Positions 46,804 through 59,429 of a stretch of DNA of 64,000 nt are shown here, piece by piece. The stretch comes from Pohlia nutans (taxonomy: Eukaryota > Streptophyta > Bryopsida > Bryales > Mniaceae), in NCBI GenBank assembly GCA_022496805.1, contig CM040100.1:27123009-27187008 (forward strand). Reading direction: 5' to 3'. Position numbers and translations under genes: made by a program. The notes beneath the pieces were generated by a model, which was not told where the DNA came from, ran no database searches, and worked only from the letters and a program-made list of their open reading frames with translations. Numbering within the stretch: the stretch's first letter is position 1; the number at the start of each line of letters is the position of its first letter.

Positions 46804-47073
46804 GACTCTAAATCCCCCTCCACATTAATGCAAGAGGACAAAACCTGCTCCTATTTTGTGCATGTAGGGGTCCACCTTAAAAAACAACCCCCTTTTCCAA
46901 TGGCCTAAAATTCCTAATGGGGATCCTCCCTCACTAATTTGGGACCGTAAGCTCCAAATTTGCAAAAACAAATTGCCAAAAAAGACCCTAGAGTGCCTAA
47001 AATGGAAATTTCAAAAAATGGGACCCATAGGTTAATAATGCTTGCATTTACGTCGAGGGGGGATTTAGAGTCA
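46804..47073. mobile_element. Small inverted-repeat element, copy 2
   Basis: Starts CTCTAAATCCCCCTCCACAT and ends GTCGAGGGGGGATTTAGAG, which pair. It is the same family as the preceding copy, separated by a 66-bp spacer. The two may arise from a tandem duplication or separate insertions. Confidence 0.7.
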
Positions 47074-47149
47074 GGGTACAATGTGTTTTCATAAAAGTGT
47101 CCACACGCAATATTGTTTGAAGGTGAATGGATTGATGGTCAATAGGGCA

Positions 47150-47262
47150 ATTGAGAATACAATTTTACGGTTACATTCTAATTTAATCCATTTTTTCTGG
47201 TAGTATCAATCATAGTAGAAAAACCCAGTGAACCCAACTACAGTACCATGAGTACTAAAGGG
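47150..47262. mobile_element. Right-end remnant of piggyBac-type MITE family B
   Basis: The end reads TACTAAAGGG followed by TTAA (47263-47266). The preceding blocks (ACGGTTACATTCTAATTTAA, AAAACCCAGTG) match the right part of the elements at 57358 and 60400. Its left end is not found. Confidence 0.55.
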
Positions 47263-47269
47263 TTAAGTG

Positions 47270-48115
47270 ATCAAATATATTTTTAGCAACGATATCTTTG
47301 GTGAAATATCTTTCTTTCATTTCACATAAGGTTGAACTAGGAATGTATACTTTTGCACAATTTTATCTTCAGCATTGAAATTGATACAAATTTTAAAAGT
47401 GGAAAGTACACCGGGACTCAATATCAACATACAAATTCCCCATGTCTACACTGTGTGGTACTCCCTATGTCCCATAAAAAGACCATGATATCGACTTAAA
47501 TTTTGTTCCAAAATAAAACTATGATTTCTAATTGTACTCATTCACTGCCGACAATTAAGCTTCGCAATTAAGCTTTGCGTGCTCTGAGAACAACTTCATG
47601 GCATTGCAAACAATTTGCCACCTTAATCTATGGATTTTGATCATGCTCATCATGGATTATTGTCATGGATTTTGGTCATATATATATTTTTTGGCAGTCA
47701 AAAAACTCCCTCTATACTCACTTAATCCATCGATTTGCATCGCACTCTACACACTCACTCTGTAATCATGGGATTAAGCTTAATCAATGAATTTCAGTGA
47801 AAACAACGCTTAATTCATAGATTTCAATGAAAACAAGGTCTTTGCGGTTTTAGGGTCTTTTGGAAGAGTACTAATTTCCATTCATGATGATACCCAAAAC
47901 CATCAACTACTTCTTCTCAATATTTGGTATGCCATTGGTTTGGTTGAACAATGAAATTGGTGGTTTTGAGTCTCAACTACAGTGGCTCTATGAAAAGTCT
48001 ATATGCAGAGTTGGGGCCTAAAGCTGGTAGTTTAAAACATTCAACATTTTGTAGTATAAAAATTAGCTCACAGTTGTAAGAGCATCCCCAGCAACGGCCG
48101 GAAACATGCACGCAA
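47270..48115. other. AT-rich spacer, nothing recognised
   Basis: No gene or clean repeat. The phrase TTAATCNATGNATTT-like recurs irregularly around 47760-47830. Confidence 0.3.
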
Positions 48116-48118
48116 ACA

Positions 48119-48757
48119 TCTCTGACACGCAATTTGCTATTTACGCACCTGGCCATATAATCATACATTTGGCCCCCGGGCGCATTAAAAAATTTGTTAA
48201 AAAAATTCTCTAAAAACGGCGATTTTTGTCTTTCTACAATCCCTTACATTGTAAACAAACAATTATTCTATTTTAATCCTTATCTTTCTCTTTTCTTTTA
48301 TCTCGTTTTCTTTCTTGTCTTCCTTCTTGTCTTTCTTCTTGTCTTTTTTTTTCCTTCTATTTTTCTTCATTCTTTTCTATCCATTTTTTACTCTTCTTGT
48401 GCAACTACAGATTCCACACTCGCACAAAGGTTATCTTATAATTTTTTAAGTTTTTAATTTCTTTTTTCTTTTTTCTTTCTTCTTCTTTTTAAATAGGGTT
48501 CAATTTGTCATTTCTGGCGCTAAACCCTAATTTTTGAATTTTGAATTTTGAATTTTTTCTTCTTCTTTTTTGTTAGGGTTTAGTTTTCCATTTGTGGCGT
48601 TGAACCCTACAAAATAAAAACAATAAGGAAAAGGAAATTCAAGGTGGATACAACTGTGGTTGTTGGACCCTAAACGCCAGCCGCAAAAAAATAAAATAAA
48701 ATATTTTATCTTATTATTATTGTTTTGCTTTATTTGGCTGTTAACAATTATTAATAT

Positions 48758-48800
<43 letters not shown>

Positions 48801-49763
48801 TTTTTTCAGTCGTTGGGTGCGCGGCCGTGCAACCTAAGTCCCTCTCCCTTCCCTCTTTCCTCTCCCTCTCCATCTTCTTCCCCTCTCCTTATATATATAG
48901 GGGAGAGGGGAGAGTCTCTTCACATGTATATGGGAGAATGGCCTCTCCCTCCCTTCTCATATATATAGAGGAAGAGGGAGAGAAAGAGGGAGAGGGAGAG
49001 AAGAAAGGTAAGGGGACTTAGGGTGCGCGGCCGCAAAATCAGCAACCCCAACTGTACCCACCGTGGATTTTTTTTCTTTCTTTTTTGTTTTCCTTCTTCT
49101 TTCATTTCTTCTTTTTTATATGAGGAGATGGGAGGGAGAGGGAGGGGATTTAGGGTGCGTGGCCACGCACCCAATGGCTGAATAAAGAAAAAAATTAAAT
49201 AATTGTGGCGGCCATTTAGGGTTTAGCAGTCGCAGCTGTACCCATTCTAATTTTTTTCCCTTTTAATTTTTAATTTTTTAGAATTCAACGCCACAAACAG
49301 CAAACTAAACCCTAACAAAGAAGAAGAAGAAAAATATTATTTTTAATTTTTTAAAAATTTAGAGTTTAGCGCCACAAATGGCAAGCTGAACCATAACTAA
49401 AAAGAAGAAGAGAAAAAATTAAAATTAAAAAATTAAAAGATAACCTTTGTGCAAGTGTGGAATCCGTGGTTGCACAAGAAGAGCCAAAAATGGAAAGAAA
49501 AGAATGAAGGAAAAATAGAAGAAAAAAAAAAAGACAAGAAAAAAGACAAGAAGGAAGACAAGAAAGAAAACGAGATAAAAGAAAAGATAAAGGATAAGGA
49601 TAAAAATAAAATAAAATAATTGTTTGTTTACAATGTAAGTGATTGTAGAAAGACAAAAATCGAAGTTCTTTAAAGAACTTTTTAGCCAATTTTTTTAAAG
49701 CCAAATTTGCTCATGAAATGAGCGCACTTGACCAAGTGCATAAATAGTGAATTGCATGTTCTT
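48119..49763. mobile_element. Long foldback element, copy 1
   Basis: The left arm begins ACGCAATTTGCTATTTACGC and the right arm ends GCATAAATAGTGAATTGCATGT. Arms of about 400 bases pair (for example CCCTTACATTGTAAACAAAC with GTTTGTTTACAATGTAAG, and the CTTTCTTGTCTTCC run with its complement). The middle holds a (TA)n tract at 48760-48800 and a CT/GA-rich hairpin at 48836-49025. No transposase. The long arms resemble MULE or Foldback-type non-autonomous elements, but no clean target duplication was found. Confidence 0.65.
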
Positions 49764-50019
49764 TTCTATGAAAAACTTGGAATTGCAGGTCCTAAATTTC
49801 TACACCGACACATAATGAGGAATATGAAGTGGTCCAACTCTAAATTTTCAGAGTGCTACAGAATAGAGCAAACCAATTTACAGTGCATGAGAGGCACGTG
49901 AAAGGATACATAATAGAGCAAGCCAGTTCGAGGCGCATGAGAAGACACATAAGAGAGCAAGTCATTTCATGTCACATAGAGGCTATAGAATAAAACTCAA
50001 GTCAATTCATGGCACTTAA
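49764..50019. other. Spacer, nothing recognised
   Basis: AT-rich with a few repeated GAGAGGC/GCATGAGA strings. No gene. Confidence 0.3.
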
Positions 50020-50559
50020 CCCCTAAGCGCTCAAACGACCATTTTCTGGTTGCTGCCCGAAAATAACGGGCTGCACGGAACAAAAAAGAAAAAATTGAAA
50101 AAATAAAAAATATTTTAAAATACTACATCAAGTTTACTTTCCAACCCAATTTGAATTATGGCAATTCGAGTTAAACTCCACCCGGGAGAATTTTTCAAAG
50201 TAGATCACCTCAATATTGTGTTAGTGTTATAAAATTGCTATTTGGGGAAAGTAATGATGATCCCTCCATCATTTCTTTTGCTTTTTTGAAGTTTACAATA
50301 GATAGCCCAACTTTAACCAATCACAGTAAATTTTGAACTCTAAAATTGAAAATTATAATTTATACAAATTTTCAAAGGTTAATGCTTTTAAATTCATTAA
50401 AAAATGATCTAAAATTATTTTTGGAAGTTTGACTGTACAGATAATTTGTAGAGATGATACTCTACATTTTGTCTATTGAACCAAACTTCATCAAACATAT
50501 GGAAGGCACATATTATAACACATCTATGTTTTGTCCACTACCCCTCGGGCTTTTAGGGG
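50020..50559. mobile_element. piggyBac-type MITE, family C
   Basis: TTAA (50016-50019) precedes CCCCTAAGCGCTCAAACGAC, and the right end GGGCTTTTAGGGG precedes TTAA (50560-50563). It is 540 bp and noncoding. The terminus differs from family A inside but keeps CCCCTAA, as expected for one transposase acting on several MITEs. Confidence 0.7.
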
Positions 50560-50563
50560 TTAA

Positions 50564-51495
50564 GATGAAATTGAATAAAACAAGGCATTTCATGGCGTGT
50601 GAGAGGACATGGAGAAGAAGTCAACATGGTTTGACTGCGGCTATTGAAGTGAGCAACCGAGCATCCATGCGATGGCAAAACAAGGAAGGTGATGTCCGGC
50701 ACTACCATCTTCATTCCTCCCTCTTTTTTCCCCATTGATGTATATAAATCCTTATATCAAATATCAATTATATTAGTTCAACTACTTTCAGAAACAAACA
50801 CACAATCAATTTTGTTTTTATTTTTATTTTATTTATTTTTCAATTAATAATAATAATAATATATACTAGGGCTTTGCTTCTCTCTGCACCACAAGTGACA
50901 AAATGAAAGTCATGAAATTGAATAAGATGTGAAAGGCTAAGTTACTTTACATAATGGTCTTTGAGGGCACAATGGAACAATCATGAGAAGACCATTCAAG
51001 AATGTGAAAGGCTAAGTTACATTGTAGAAAGGTTACATTATAAAAAACCCTGCCTTAAAACTGTTGATTGTCGACTTGCGGCTTGCCGGTTCTCGTACAA
51101 ACCCTACAACCGTTGGAAAGTCACAAGTGGAACCTATAGTCGTCAATACCATTTTTCTAAACCAGCTCAGACCTATGGTCGTCATTGGAATTTCCAAAAA
51201 TTTAATATTAATTAAGATTTGTATATAGACATATAAATTTAAAATGGCCTTCTATTGTATCTGGAGTACTAGGATTTTGTACACAATGGATAAGTACTTT
51301 CAATCGTATTCTGGTACTAGGCATGAATACCATATCTCAAGATATACTATTCAAACATAACATAACATAGGTGTGATTTCATTCTATGCCGAAAGACCAT
51401 TCTAATGTTCTAGATCTCCGTTCAAATCTCAATTAATATTAATCTGGTTTAAAAAACAATTCAAACAAATCTACTTACTGTTTGATTGTGTGTGT
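50564..51495. other. Spacer without recognised gene
   Basis: An AT microsatellite-like run lies near 50820-50870. The open frame at 50454-50738 runs across the end of the previous element and is not regarded as a gene. Confidence 0.3.
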
Positions 51496-51496
51496 G

Positions 51497-53018
51497 TGAA
51501 CCCCTAAGTGGAACTGTGGACCGAATTGGTCCATACGTTTTGTTTGAAGCTGGTTTACTCAACGAAGATTAATTTTTTTGGAAGAACTTAAAAAATGAAA
51601 GTTGTAGGTGGAGTGATTGTGATTCAAATGCCACGTCACCCAAAAATTCATGAGTCTATGTGCGTATTCTGTGCCTAGGAGAAGGGCATACTCTGGGTAC
51701 TATTTGTTGAAATGGTGTACAATACGGTTCTAGTAACGTAGGATTTTGCGTATGCGTCTGCAGGTCTTGTCTGTGCGGGTAACAAGGTACAGCCAGTCCA
51801 ATGGCTGTTGGTAGTTCAGGGGCTAGGAAGGATAGGCTAGGCTAGCAAGTGGGTGTTTTCACCGTAGGGCGGCCAAAATATGTAGTTACACGTTGGGTTT
51901 GTCGATTTTTTTTCATTCCATAAATTCTGAATGGTACTAGATGACACAATTATGCTATACAAACATTTCGAGGACACACAACATTGATCCATAAATTCCA
52001 AAATTTGTAGCACCCTCTATTTGCCATGCTTCCATTCTCCACAAAAATTTCAGATTTTTTAGACATGTTTAACCCTCCCAACGCATCATTCCCTTCATCG
52101 CACCCCTTTTGTACACAGATAGTAACACACAATTTGCTATTTACGCACTTGGCCATATAATCATGCACTTGGTCTCCAAGCGCATAATTTTTTTTGACCA
52201 AATTTTTTTTTTAAAAATTAAATAAAAATAAAAATAAAAATAAAAACTGACGATTATTGTCTTTCTTCAATCCCTTACATTGTAAACAAACAATTATTTT
52301 AATTATTTTTTATTCTTATCTTTATCTTTTTTTAATCTTTTTTAATCTTTTCTTTTCTATCTTGATTTCTTTCTTGTCTTCTTTCTTGTCTTCCTCTTGT
52401 CTTTCTTCTTGTCTTCCATTTTGTCTTTCTCTTTGTCTTTTATTTTTCTTTTACTTTTTCTTTAGCTGTGGCTGCTGAACTCTAAATAATGGGAGCAAAG
52501 AATAATAATTATTATTTTATTTTTATTTTTATTATTTTTATTTTTATTTTTATTTTTGGCCGTAGGGTGCTGCTGAATCCTAAATGGCGGCTGCCAAAAA
52601 ATGCTTTTTTTAATTTTTATTTTTATTTTTATTTTTTGCTTTGCTTCCATTGTTTAGGGTTCAGTAGCCACAGCTGAAGAAAAAGTAGAAGAAAAAAAAG
52701 ACAAGAAGAAAGACAAAAAGGAAAACAAGAAGAAAGACAAGAGGAAGACAAGAAAGAAGACAAGAAAGAAATCGAGATAAAAAAGAAAAGATTAAAAAAA
52801 TATAAAAGAAAATATAAAGATAAGAATAAAAAAGAATTAAAAGAATTGTTTGTTTACAATGTAAGTGATTGTAAAAAGGCAACATTGATGTTTTTTAGAG
52901 AAAATTTTAACCATTTTTTTAAAGTCAAATATGCTTATGAAATGAGCGCACTTGGCCAAGTGCATAAATAGCGAATTGCGTGTTTAGTATGCTCATATAC
53001 AATCCCACTTAGGAGTTA
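51497..53018. mobile_element. Possible large TTAA-class element holding a foldback element
   Basis: CCCCTAAGTGGAACTG at 51497 and CCACTTAGGAG just before TTAA at 53019 are an approximate inverted pair. The left flank reads TGAA rather than TTAA. If real, the element is 1.5 kb and was entered by the foldback element at 52130-52986. Support is only the termini. Confidence 0.35.
52130..52986. mobile_element. Long foldback element, copy 2 (deleted centre)
   Basis: Left arm ACACAATTTGCTATTTACGC and right arm GCATAAATAGCGAATTGCGTG match the ends of copy 1 at 48119-49763. The arms pair over about 350 bases, with the GTAAACAAACAATTAT and CTTTCTTGTCTTC blocks. It is shorter than copy 1 by about 790 bp. 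Low complexity A/T tracts fill the centre. Confidence 0.65.
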
Positions 53019-53222
53019 ACATAAGTTCAAGATTGTGCACAAAAAGAATTTGGATATTTTTACTAGGGTCATTGTTCATTGATTCCAATAGTATTTAGGC
53101 AGTTTCTCAAAAATGATATAAAGCCGACCAAGGGACTATTTATGAACAATGTTTGTCAGAAATTGTAAATACTAGATGCAAACTAAATTCGTCTTCAATT
53201 CCTCTTTTGTTTTCAAATAACT

Positions 53223-53425
53223 CTAATGGTTGGTTGTAAGTGGGTGTTACTCTCATTTAGATGGTCCAGGGTCCATTCTCGGTGAATTTGTTTGAGTGGC
53301 TATGAAGTATATAATTTCGTGTTGCTAAGTGCTTATCGCAAGCATAAAAGTTCGAACAACCAACTGGCCATGTCCCCAAAGTTATGACAAATGCTTGATG
53401 TGCTAACAAAATAAATAGTGATCTT
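53223..53425 (+). mobile_element. tRNA-derived SINE, copy C (diverged)
   Basis: Begins TAATGGTTGGTTGTAAG and keeps the GATGGTCCAGGGTCCATTCTC stretch at the B-box position, where the box is degraded. The body (TTTGAGTGGCTATGAAG, CAACCAACTGGCC, GTGCTAACAAAATAAATAGTG) matches copy A. It is old and not expected to be transcribed. Confidence 0.7.
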
Positions 53426-53543
53426 AAGCATTTTTATTTTTAAAATAAATAAATAAATAATCATTTTTAATCAAGGTAGATTTAGATTTATTGATAAGGA
53501 TTGGATGTTTTCTATTTTTCTTTTATGGGAGAGGATAGACATA

Positions 53544-54930
53544 CAGTGACGGACAAAACTGAGTATCGATTTGAAACTTTTCCATTCAAACAACCATACC
53601 ATGAGCATCAATGGGCAAAGTCCAAAAGTGAATATACAAAAGTTGTAGTGTGCGACATATAACACATTACTACAGAAGTTTGAAGAAAAACTGAATTGTG
53701 ATTTGAAAGAAAATGGATTTCAAAGTTAGCCATGTCTAAAACTCAGTTTTGTGCGATATAATTCGGAAATACTTTAAATTTTGTCAATTTTTTCTTAGAG
53801 CTTCAAAAAAACTTTTTGTGCCTTGGCATGTTGGTATACATCATTTAAGATTGTTGTACACAAAAATTGAAGGAAGTTGATATTTATAGAATTTAAAATA
53901 TTCACAATTTGACAAACATGCAAATGATGTTGGTTCTCACGATATTTGAATTTTTTTTGGAATTGAGAGCATGGGACTGCATTGGCCATTGTATAGAGAG
54001 CATAGGTTGCAACATGAACCATTGTTACATCTGAATGCCCTTGCATTTGAAATAGTTGTTGAATAGGCCAATGCATTCAATTTATATATTAGAGTTGTAT
54101 GATGCAGTTTTTTGGTCTAACTTTTTTGTACAAAAACTAGAGTTCATGACGCACATAATCAATCCTACAAATCAAAAAAAAAAAAAAAAACATATCATTT
54201 TCAATATCATCAAAAAGTTCAAAACTGCCAGAAATTACACTGACTTTCATAAAATTGACAATTTTTTGATGATACTGAACACGAAAAAAACAAGTTGTTC
54301 CATTGGTTGATTGAGTATGTGCGTTATGAACTCTAGACTTTGTACAAAAAAGTTAGACCAAAAAACTGCATCATACAACTCTAATATATAAATTGAATGC
54401 ATTGGCCTATTCAACAACTATTTCAAATGCAAGGGCATTCAGATGTAACAATGGTTCATGTTGCAACCTATGCTCTCTATACAATGGCCAATGCAGTCCC
54501 ATGCTCTCAATTCCAAAAAATAATTCAAATATCGTGAGAACCAACATCATTTGCATGTTTGTCAAATTGTGAATATTTTAAATTCTATAAATATCAACTT
54601 CCTTCAATTTTTGTGTACAACAATCTTAAATGATGTATACCAACATGCCAAGGCACAAAAAGTTTTTTTGAAGCTCTAAGAAAAAATTGACAAAATTTAA
54701 AGTATTTCCGAATTATATCGCACAAAATCGAGTTTTAGACATGGCTAACTTTGAAATCCATTTTCTTTCAAATCACAATTCAGTTTTTCTTCAAACTTCT
54801 GTAGTAATGTGTTATATGTCGCACACTACAACTTTTGTGTATTCACTTTTGGACTTTGCCCATTGATGCTCATGGTATGGTTGTTTGAATGGAAAAGTTT
54901 CAAATCGATACTTAGTTTTGTCCGTCACTG
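53544..54930. mobile_element. 1,387-bp hairpin MITE, Tc1/mariner-like, TA target duplication
   Basis: Starts CAGTGACGGACAAAACTGAG after TA (53542-53543) and ends AGTTTTGTCCGTCACTG before TA (54931-54932). The arms pair almost throughout: about 630 bases left (53544-54175) with about 640 right (54290-54930), leaving a loop near 54180-54290. Complementary blocks include AAATGGATTTCAAAGTTAG and its complement near 54744. No protein is encoded, and open frames here are mirror images of each other. Same class as 8098-9075 but different sequence. Confidence 0.85.
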
Positions 54931-54932
54931 TA

Positions 54933-55610
54933 GCATGGTGTTAATTTCCTTAAAATTATTTCTAATTTATGTTTTGGATGAGGGTAGGACACTTTCAAAT
55001 GTTTCAAAAACCATTTGCGTTCAGATTTTCTTACCCCTATATTATGTATTAAAAAATCATTAAAATGACATGAATTTTTAGTGGGATTATAAAACCATTA
55101 AAGGTGTGTTTTCTGAAATTTTTGAATTTTATTCTTTAGCATGATTTTTTAGTAATTGTTCATATTGAATTTTTTGTCATTCGAGTTAGATATGGTAAAT
55201 TTTGTAGAAAATAGAAATTGATAAATTTCGTCTTGTCTTTTTGGTGTGTGATAAATATAAATCTACAAGTGAAAAAAAACTGATAACTTTTTGACAAAAA
55301 ATTATCAATTTATTATCTATTATTAGATTTTATTTGAACGCATGTCGTTTGAGTATTGAAGCATAGAGTGTCCTATCTTCTGTTTTAGGTGGAAATGGGG
55401 GAGAAAATTTTAGAGCTGCTTTCCTTGACCACAAGGTTCATTAATCACAAAATACATCAATACATGGATGTGTACATGGATGGATGAACATGTCAATTCC
55501 TTAAAGAATAATTATTTTAATTATAAAAATTTGCATGTGAGTGTTATTTACCTTTATAATATAATTGAATATAAATTCTTAAAATTATGCACATACGTTG
55601 ACCATGTTTC
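54933..55610. other. AT-rich spacer, nothing recognised
   Basis: No gene or repeat recognised. Confidence 0.3.
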
Positions 55611-55611
55611 T

Positions 55612-55975
55612 CATAACCATGATTCTTCCCATCTATTGACATCACGATTCCAAACAACAAAACCATATTTCTCCCTGTCATTGATGCCATCAGGTCTAAA
55701 AATTATAACCATGTTTGTTCCTCTAATTGATGCTATGGGACTGAAAAATCATAATTACAATTCTTCCCATCGTTACCATGATTCTTCCCATCATTAAGGC
55801 CACACTGGGGTCCAAAAGTCATAACTACGTTTCTTACCTTCGTTGATGCCATGTGGTTCAAAAGTCATAACCATGTTTCTTCCCATCATTGATGCCATGT
55901 GGTGTAAAAGTCATAACCATGTTTCATCCCATTCCTTTAGGACATGGGTACAAAAGTCATAATCATGTTTTTGAT
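55612..55975 (+). repeat. Degenerate tandem repeat, about 60-bp unit
   Basis: Five to six units follow the plan CATAACCATGTTTCTTCCCAT, then CATTGATGCCATG, then TGGTNNAAAAGT. Divergence between units is high on the left and low on the right. No coding role is evident. Confidence 0.65.
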
Positions 55976-57064
55976 TGAGTTAGGGTTGGTGTTCGAACTT
56001 GGCACATTAAATAATGACTCATTAACAAACATGCGAAGAAGCAGTCAATCCATCATGGGCACACTAGGCCTATTATTTTGCACATCGGACCATTGTTTAT
56101 GTCAAGTCCATTCACATTACAATCATTGATGGTCGATATAAGGTTTTTTTTTGCCAATTAATCAGCTATATGTGTCCTTTAGAAATTTGAGCATAATTAG
56201 CCATCTCTCCCAATTCTACTAGCCGATTTTGCACCACAAATTGGCCCCCAACGACTTTAATGCTTAGGGAAGATTATGGTTCCATGCGCTTGCTAGGAGC
56301 CAAAGTATGCCATGAGTATACCGATCTCTAGTACTTTATGCGCGGCATGCAGTGCCACAATTGGAGCCAAGCGATCAAGGGAGATTTTATTTCTATCCGG
56401 GGACGATAAGCTCCATATGCCCCTGGAAGGCCCCCGAGTAAGAGTCAATTTTATGTGTGATCCTGGAGATGCTCTAGAACATGCTTACACTTCCTCGAAA
56501 TTGACTCACAAATGCAAGAAATTTTAAACCCTCTAATTTATCCCTCCCCCATTCACAAAAATGTATCTCACCTTGTTGCACAATTCTAAATGAATGTCAA
56601 GTTGCCATGTGTTTTAACACAAGTCTCCAATCTATTATTCATTATCAAACGTGCTAATCAGAGTAGCAACTTGGTTGAGAGGGATTTATTGTGACATCAA
56701 CATATCTTGCAAATTTGCCATCCAAGAAAGCATTAAAAGGTGTGGTCAAAAACTTTTCATCCAAAACATTCCATAGAAGGGTGGATACAGACGTAGGGTG
56801 GCATGCTCTAATAACATTATAAGTTCACGTACGGTACCATACAACAGTACCAGTCATCTTGGCAGTACCGGTAGCAGTGTTGCAAGGAGAGCATGCATGA
56901 ATCTTCAGGTAAAACTTGATGGTGGAGGGGGACAAGAAATATCCTGATGGTGAGGGAGGTTGAAATTGTTTGCAGCCAGCCAGCCAGGGGCAAAAGGAAA
57001 AGGAGGACTGGAGGAGAAAGTATCCACTCAGCTCGGGTTGGGATCCCGACGAACTGAAGGTAAG
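55976..57064. other. Spacer without recognised gene
   Basis: The open frame at 56312-56527 has no motif and is treated as chance. Around 56820-56990 the sequence is GC-richer, with GGTACC-like and AGCCAGCCAG strings. Confidence 0.3.
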
Positions 57065-57068
57065 TTAA

Positions 57069-57348
57069 CCCCTAAAGGCTTGGGTAAGCCAAAATGGCCT
57101 ACGGTTTGCAATACAGGTTATGTGTATTGACTTTACTTCTCACACTCCCCATTTTCTCTTACACGCATCAGATCTCAGAGTTTCATCGCAACTTGGAAAC
57201 CCTCTTCAAGAATGCATCGAGGTTACACTAAAAAACCAGCGCTCCTCCAATACTTCTACAGCAGTAGCAAATGGGTCCGGTATACCCCACACCCTGAAAA
57301 TACGCTCTAGCTTCTGTCTATACTCAAACCAGCATCATCCTTTAGGGG
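57069..57348. mobile_element. piggyBac-type MITE, family D
   Basis: TTAA (57065-57068), then CCCCTAAAGGCTTGGGTAAG; right end CATCCTTTAGGGG, then TTAA (57349-57352). It is 280 bp and noncoding. It lies five bases from the next element, so two elements took adjacent TTAA sites. Confidence 0.7.
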
Positions 57349-57357
57349 TTAAGTTAA

Positions 57358-58160
57358 CCATTTAGTGCCCAGCAAACCACATTATGGTCACTACAACGTC
57401 CGAAATGCAAATAGCAGAGAATCTGTGAAGAATTGGAACTTCAGTTTTGAAGTTCATATTTGCGCACATACATTACGCACCTTCTAGAAAAAGAAATTTT
57501 CAATTTGGAATTGTACAACTATCAAAATACCTATCAACAGAACGCAAAAATACTGCAAATACTTGAAAATACAGTAAATACTTACAAATACAACATATGT
57601 ATTGTGTAGTATTTCTTGTGTTTGGAAGTTTGTTATCTTGTTTTATTTTTTTGGATTGTGTTCTCTACTTCATCTTCCATTAGTGTGTGTAATCTGATAT
57701 TGACTAATGTACCCACTCCTGTCAATTTTCAACGTATAAAATTTTGTCCTAAACCGTACATGGACAAGTCACTTTCACTTATAAATTTCACAATAATTAT
57801 GTGTGAGTCTATTTTTGATATGAAAGATTGCAATGGAGAGGTGTTGACATAGGGCATAGCTGAACTTCTTTGCTTTTATTTTTGAAAATTTACCTCAAAT
57901 TCTATTTAACTTTGAAGTCACACACCCCCCAAAATCTCGTTTTTGAGCGTGCATTATACACTTCAAATACATACTATAATCTTCCGATCCCACCATCGGA
58001 TGATTCTCAAATTTTAATAAAATGTGTGCTCTCGAGTTGAGAATAGAATTGTACGGTTACTTTCTAATTTAACCCGTTCTATTTTTGGTAGTCTCAACCA
58101 CATTGGACAAGCCCATTGAAATCCATATCTGTCTGCTACAGTACCCTGGGCACTAAAGGG
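57358..58160. mobile_element. piggyBac-type MITE, family B, copy 1
   Basis: TTAA (57354-57357), then CCATTTAGTGCCCAGCAAAC; right end CCCTGGGCACTAAAGGG, then TTAA (58161-58164). It is 803 bp. The inverted termini pair as TTTAGTGCCCAG/CTGGGCACTAAA. A second copy at 60400 is nearly identical over its whole length, so the family moved recently. A small frame (57616-57852) shared by both copies shows no known domain and is probably not a gene. Confidence 0.85.
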
Positions 58161-58164
58161 TTAA

Positions 58165-59196
58165 GTTAGTTTTGCCAAAAGTGTGGCTATCTCCCTTTGG
58201 GGCAGGAGAGACCTCTTTGCCACCTGGGCTAATGACCAACCTAATTGGATGCTTACTCGTCTTGGGTTTAACCCCTAACTGCCTAAGCGTCCATTTTTGG
58301 ACGATGTACATATTTCATCCATGTTTTCTCATCCATTAAGCACTTTTTGTAGTGTGAATTTTTTACTATAGATTTTATGGGAAGTTAGCTTCATGCATGT
58401 GTGATCCGATTAGAAAGGGGATGATTTGTGAAATTTTTTATGCCTCATTTCATGTTGCAGTGATTCACCAAAAAAATTTAAGATCTTAATTTTATGAGTT
58501 GGCTTTTTCAAAAGTGCTCAAAAGTGCTCTTGAAAAAATTAACTCATAAAATTAAACAACCAAAAAATCTCCAAAATCACTACAGTAAGAGTGTATTTCA
58601 ATTCATTACTCCAAAATAGCATTTCAATTCATCACAACAAATTTCATGCACAAATTGTCAATATCTTATTCGTAATTGAATTACAAAAGAATTTTAAATT
58701 TTAAGTTTCAAACTTTATACAAAAATATTGGTGATTGCAAGCATAGATTTATCCATATGGATAGAATCTGAAATTCATAATGTACAACTATTTATTCATG
58801 CATCAAGTTCAAAATATCCCTCTTGATTGCATTTTATAATGCATCTTTGCAAAACTGCCGATGGAGTTGGTTTGTGTTTTATCTTTCTCTTGCAATAAAG
58901 GGTTCCCTATATTGTGTATAAAAAGGCGTGCCTATCCCATAAAGATGATTTGGAAAATATAGGTATGAAGTTTGAAATAATAGATCTATAGTTGACTAAA
59001 TGTACAAGAGGTATAAACTTGTAGCCTACTCATGCTATTGGGCACAACTTCAAAAATTCATAACTCATTGATACGGTATCCAAAGAATACATATTATTAT
59101 GAGTGCGTTGGAATCCTCTTGAAAATTGTTTTAGGATATTTGTAGTAATAGGAAACGCATGCAGCAGCTGAAAGTAACAGCCATGGGTAAATTGCC
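58165..59196. repeat. AT-rich region with a TTAA-class left end and family-related interior
   Basis: TTAA (58268-58271) precedes CCCCTAACTGCCTAAGCGTC, a family-like left end whose right partner was not found. 58360-58720 is the inverse of 11700-12100. At 58485-58553 a short palindrome (ATTTTATGAGTT ... AACTCATAAAATT) forms a hairpin. No gene. Confidence 0.45.
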
Positions 59197-59200
59197 TTAA

Positions 59201-59424
59201 TCCTTAAAGGTCTAGAGAGCCCTTTCTGACCACTATTACATAGCAATATTCCATTGTATTTGGCATGGTTCCACACGTCTATGGGTTTAAGATCAAAAGT
59301 GAAGTTAAAAATTCATGTCAACATGATTTAATGAGTTATTGGGGTCTCAAATTGGAACTTTCTATGTACAACAAATGTCAAATATATGCCAGTGTATCTA
59401 CTATCTCCATCAGCCTTTTAAGGG
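59201..59424. mobile_element. Small TTAA-flanked MITE
   Basis: TTAA (59197-59200), then TCCTTAAAGGTCTAGAG; right end CAGCCTTTTAAGGG, then TTAA (59425-59428). It is 224 bp. The ends pair as CCTTAAAAGG with one mismatch. Immediately after it, TCCCCAAAAGCC at 59429 looks like another left end without a partner. Confidence 0.55.
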
Positions 59425-59429
59425 TTAAT

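Noticed and set aside
48194..52885. Membrane proteins rich in Phe/Leu/Ser
   Set aside because: They are translations of CTTTCTTGTC-type low-complexity arms of the foldback elements and appear as mirror frames on both strands.
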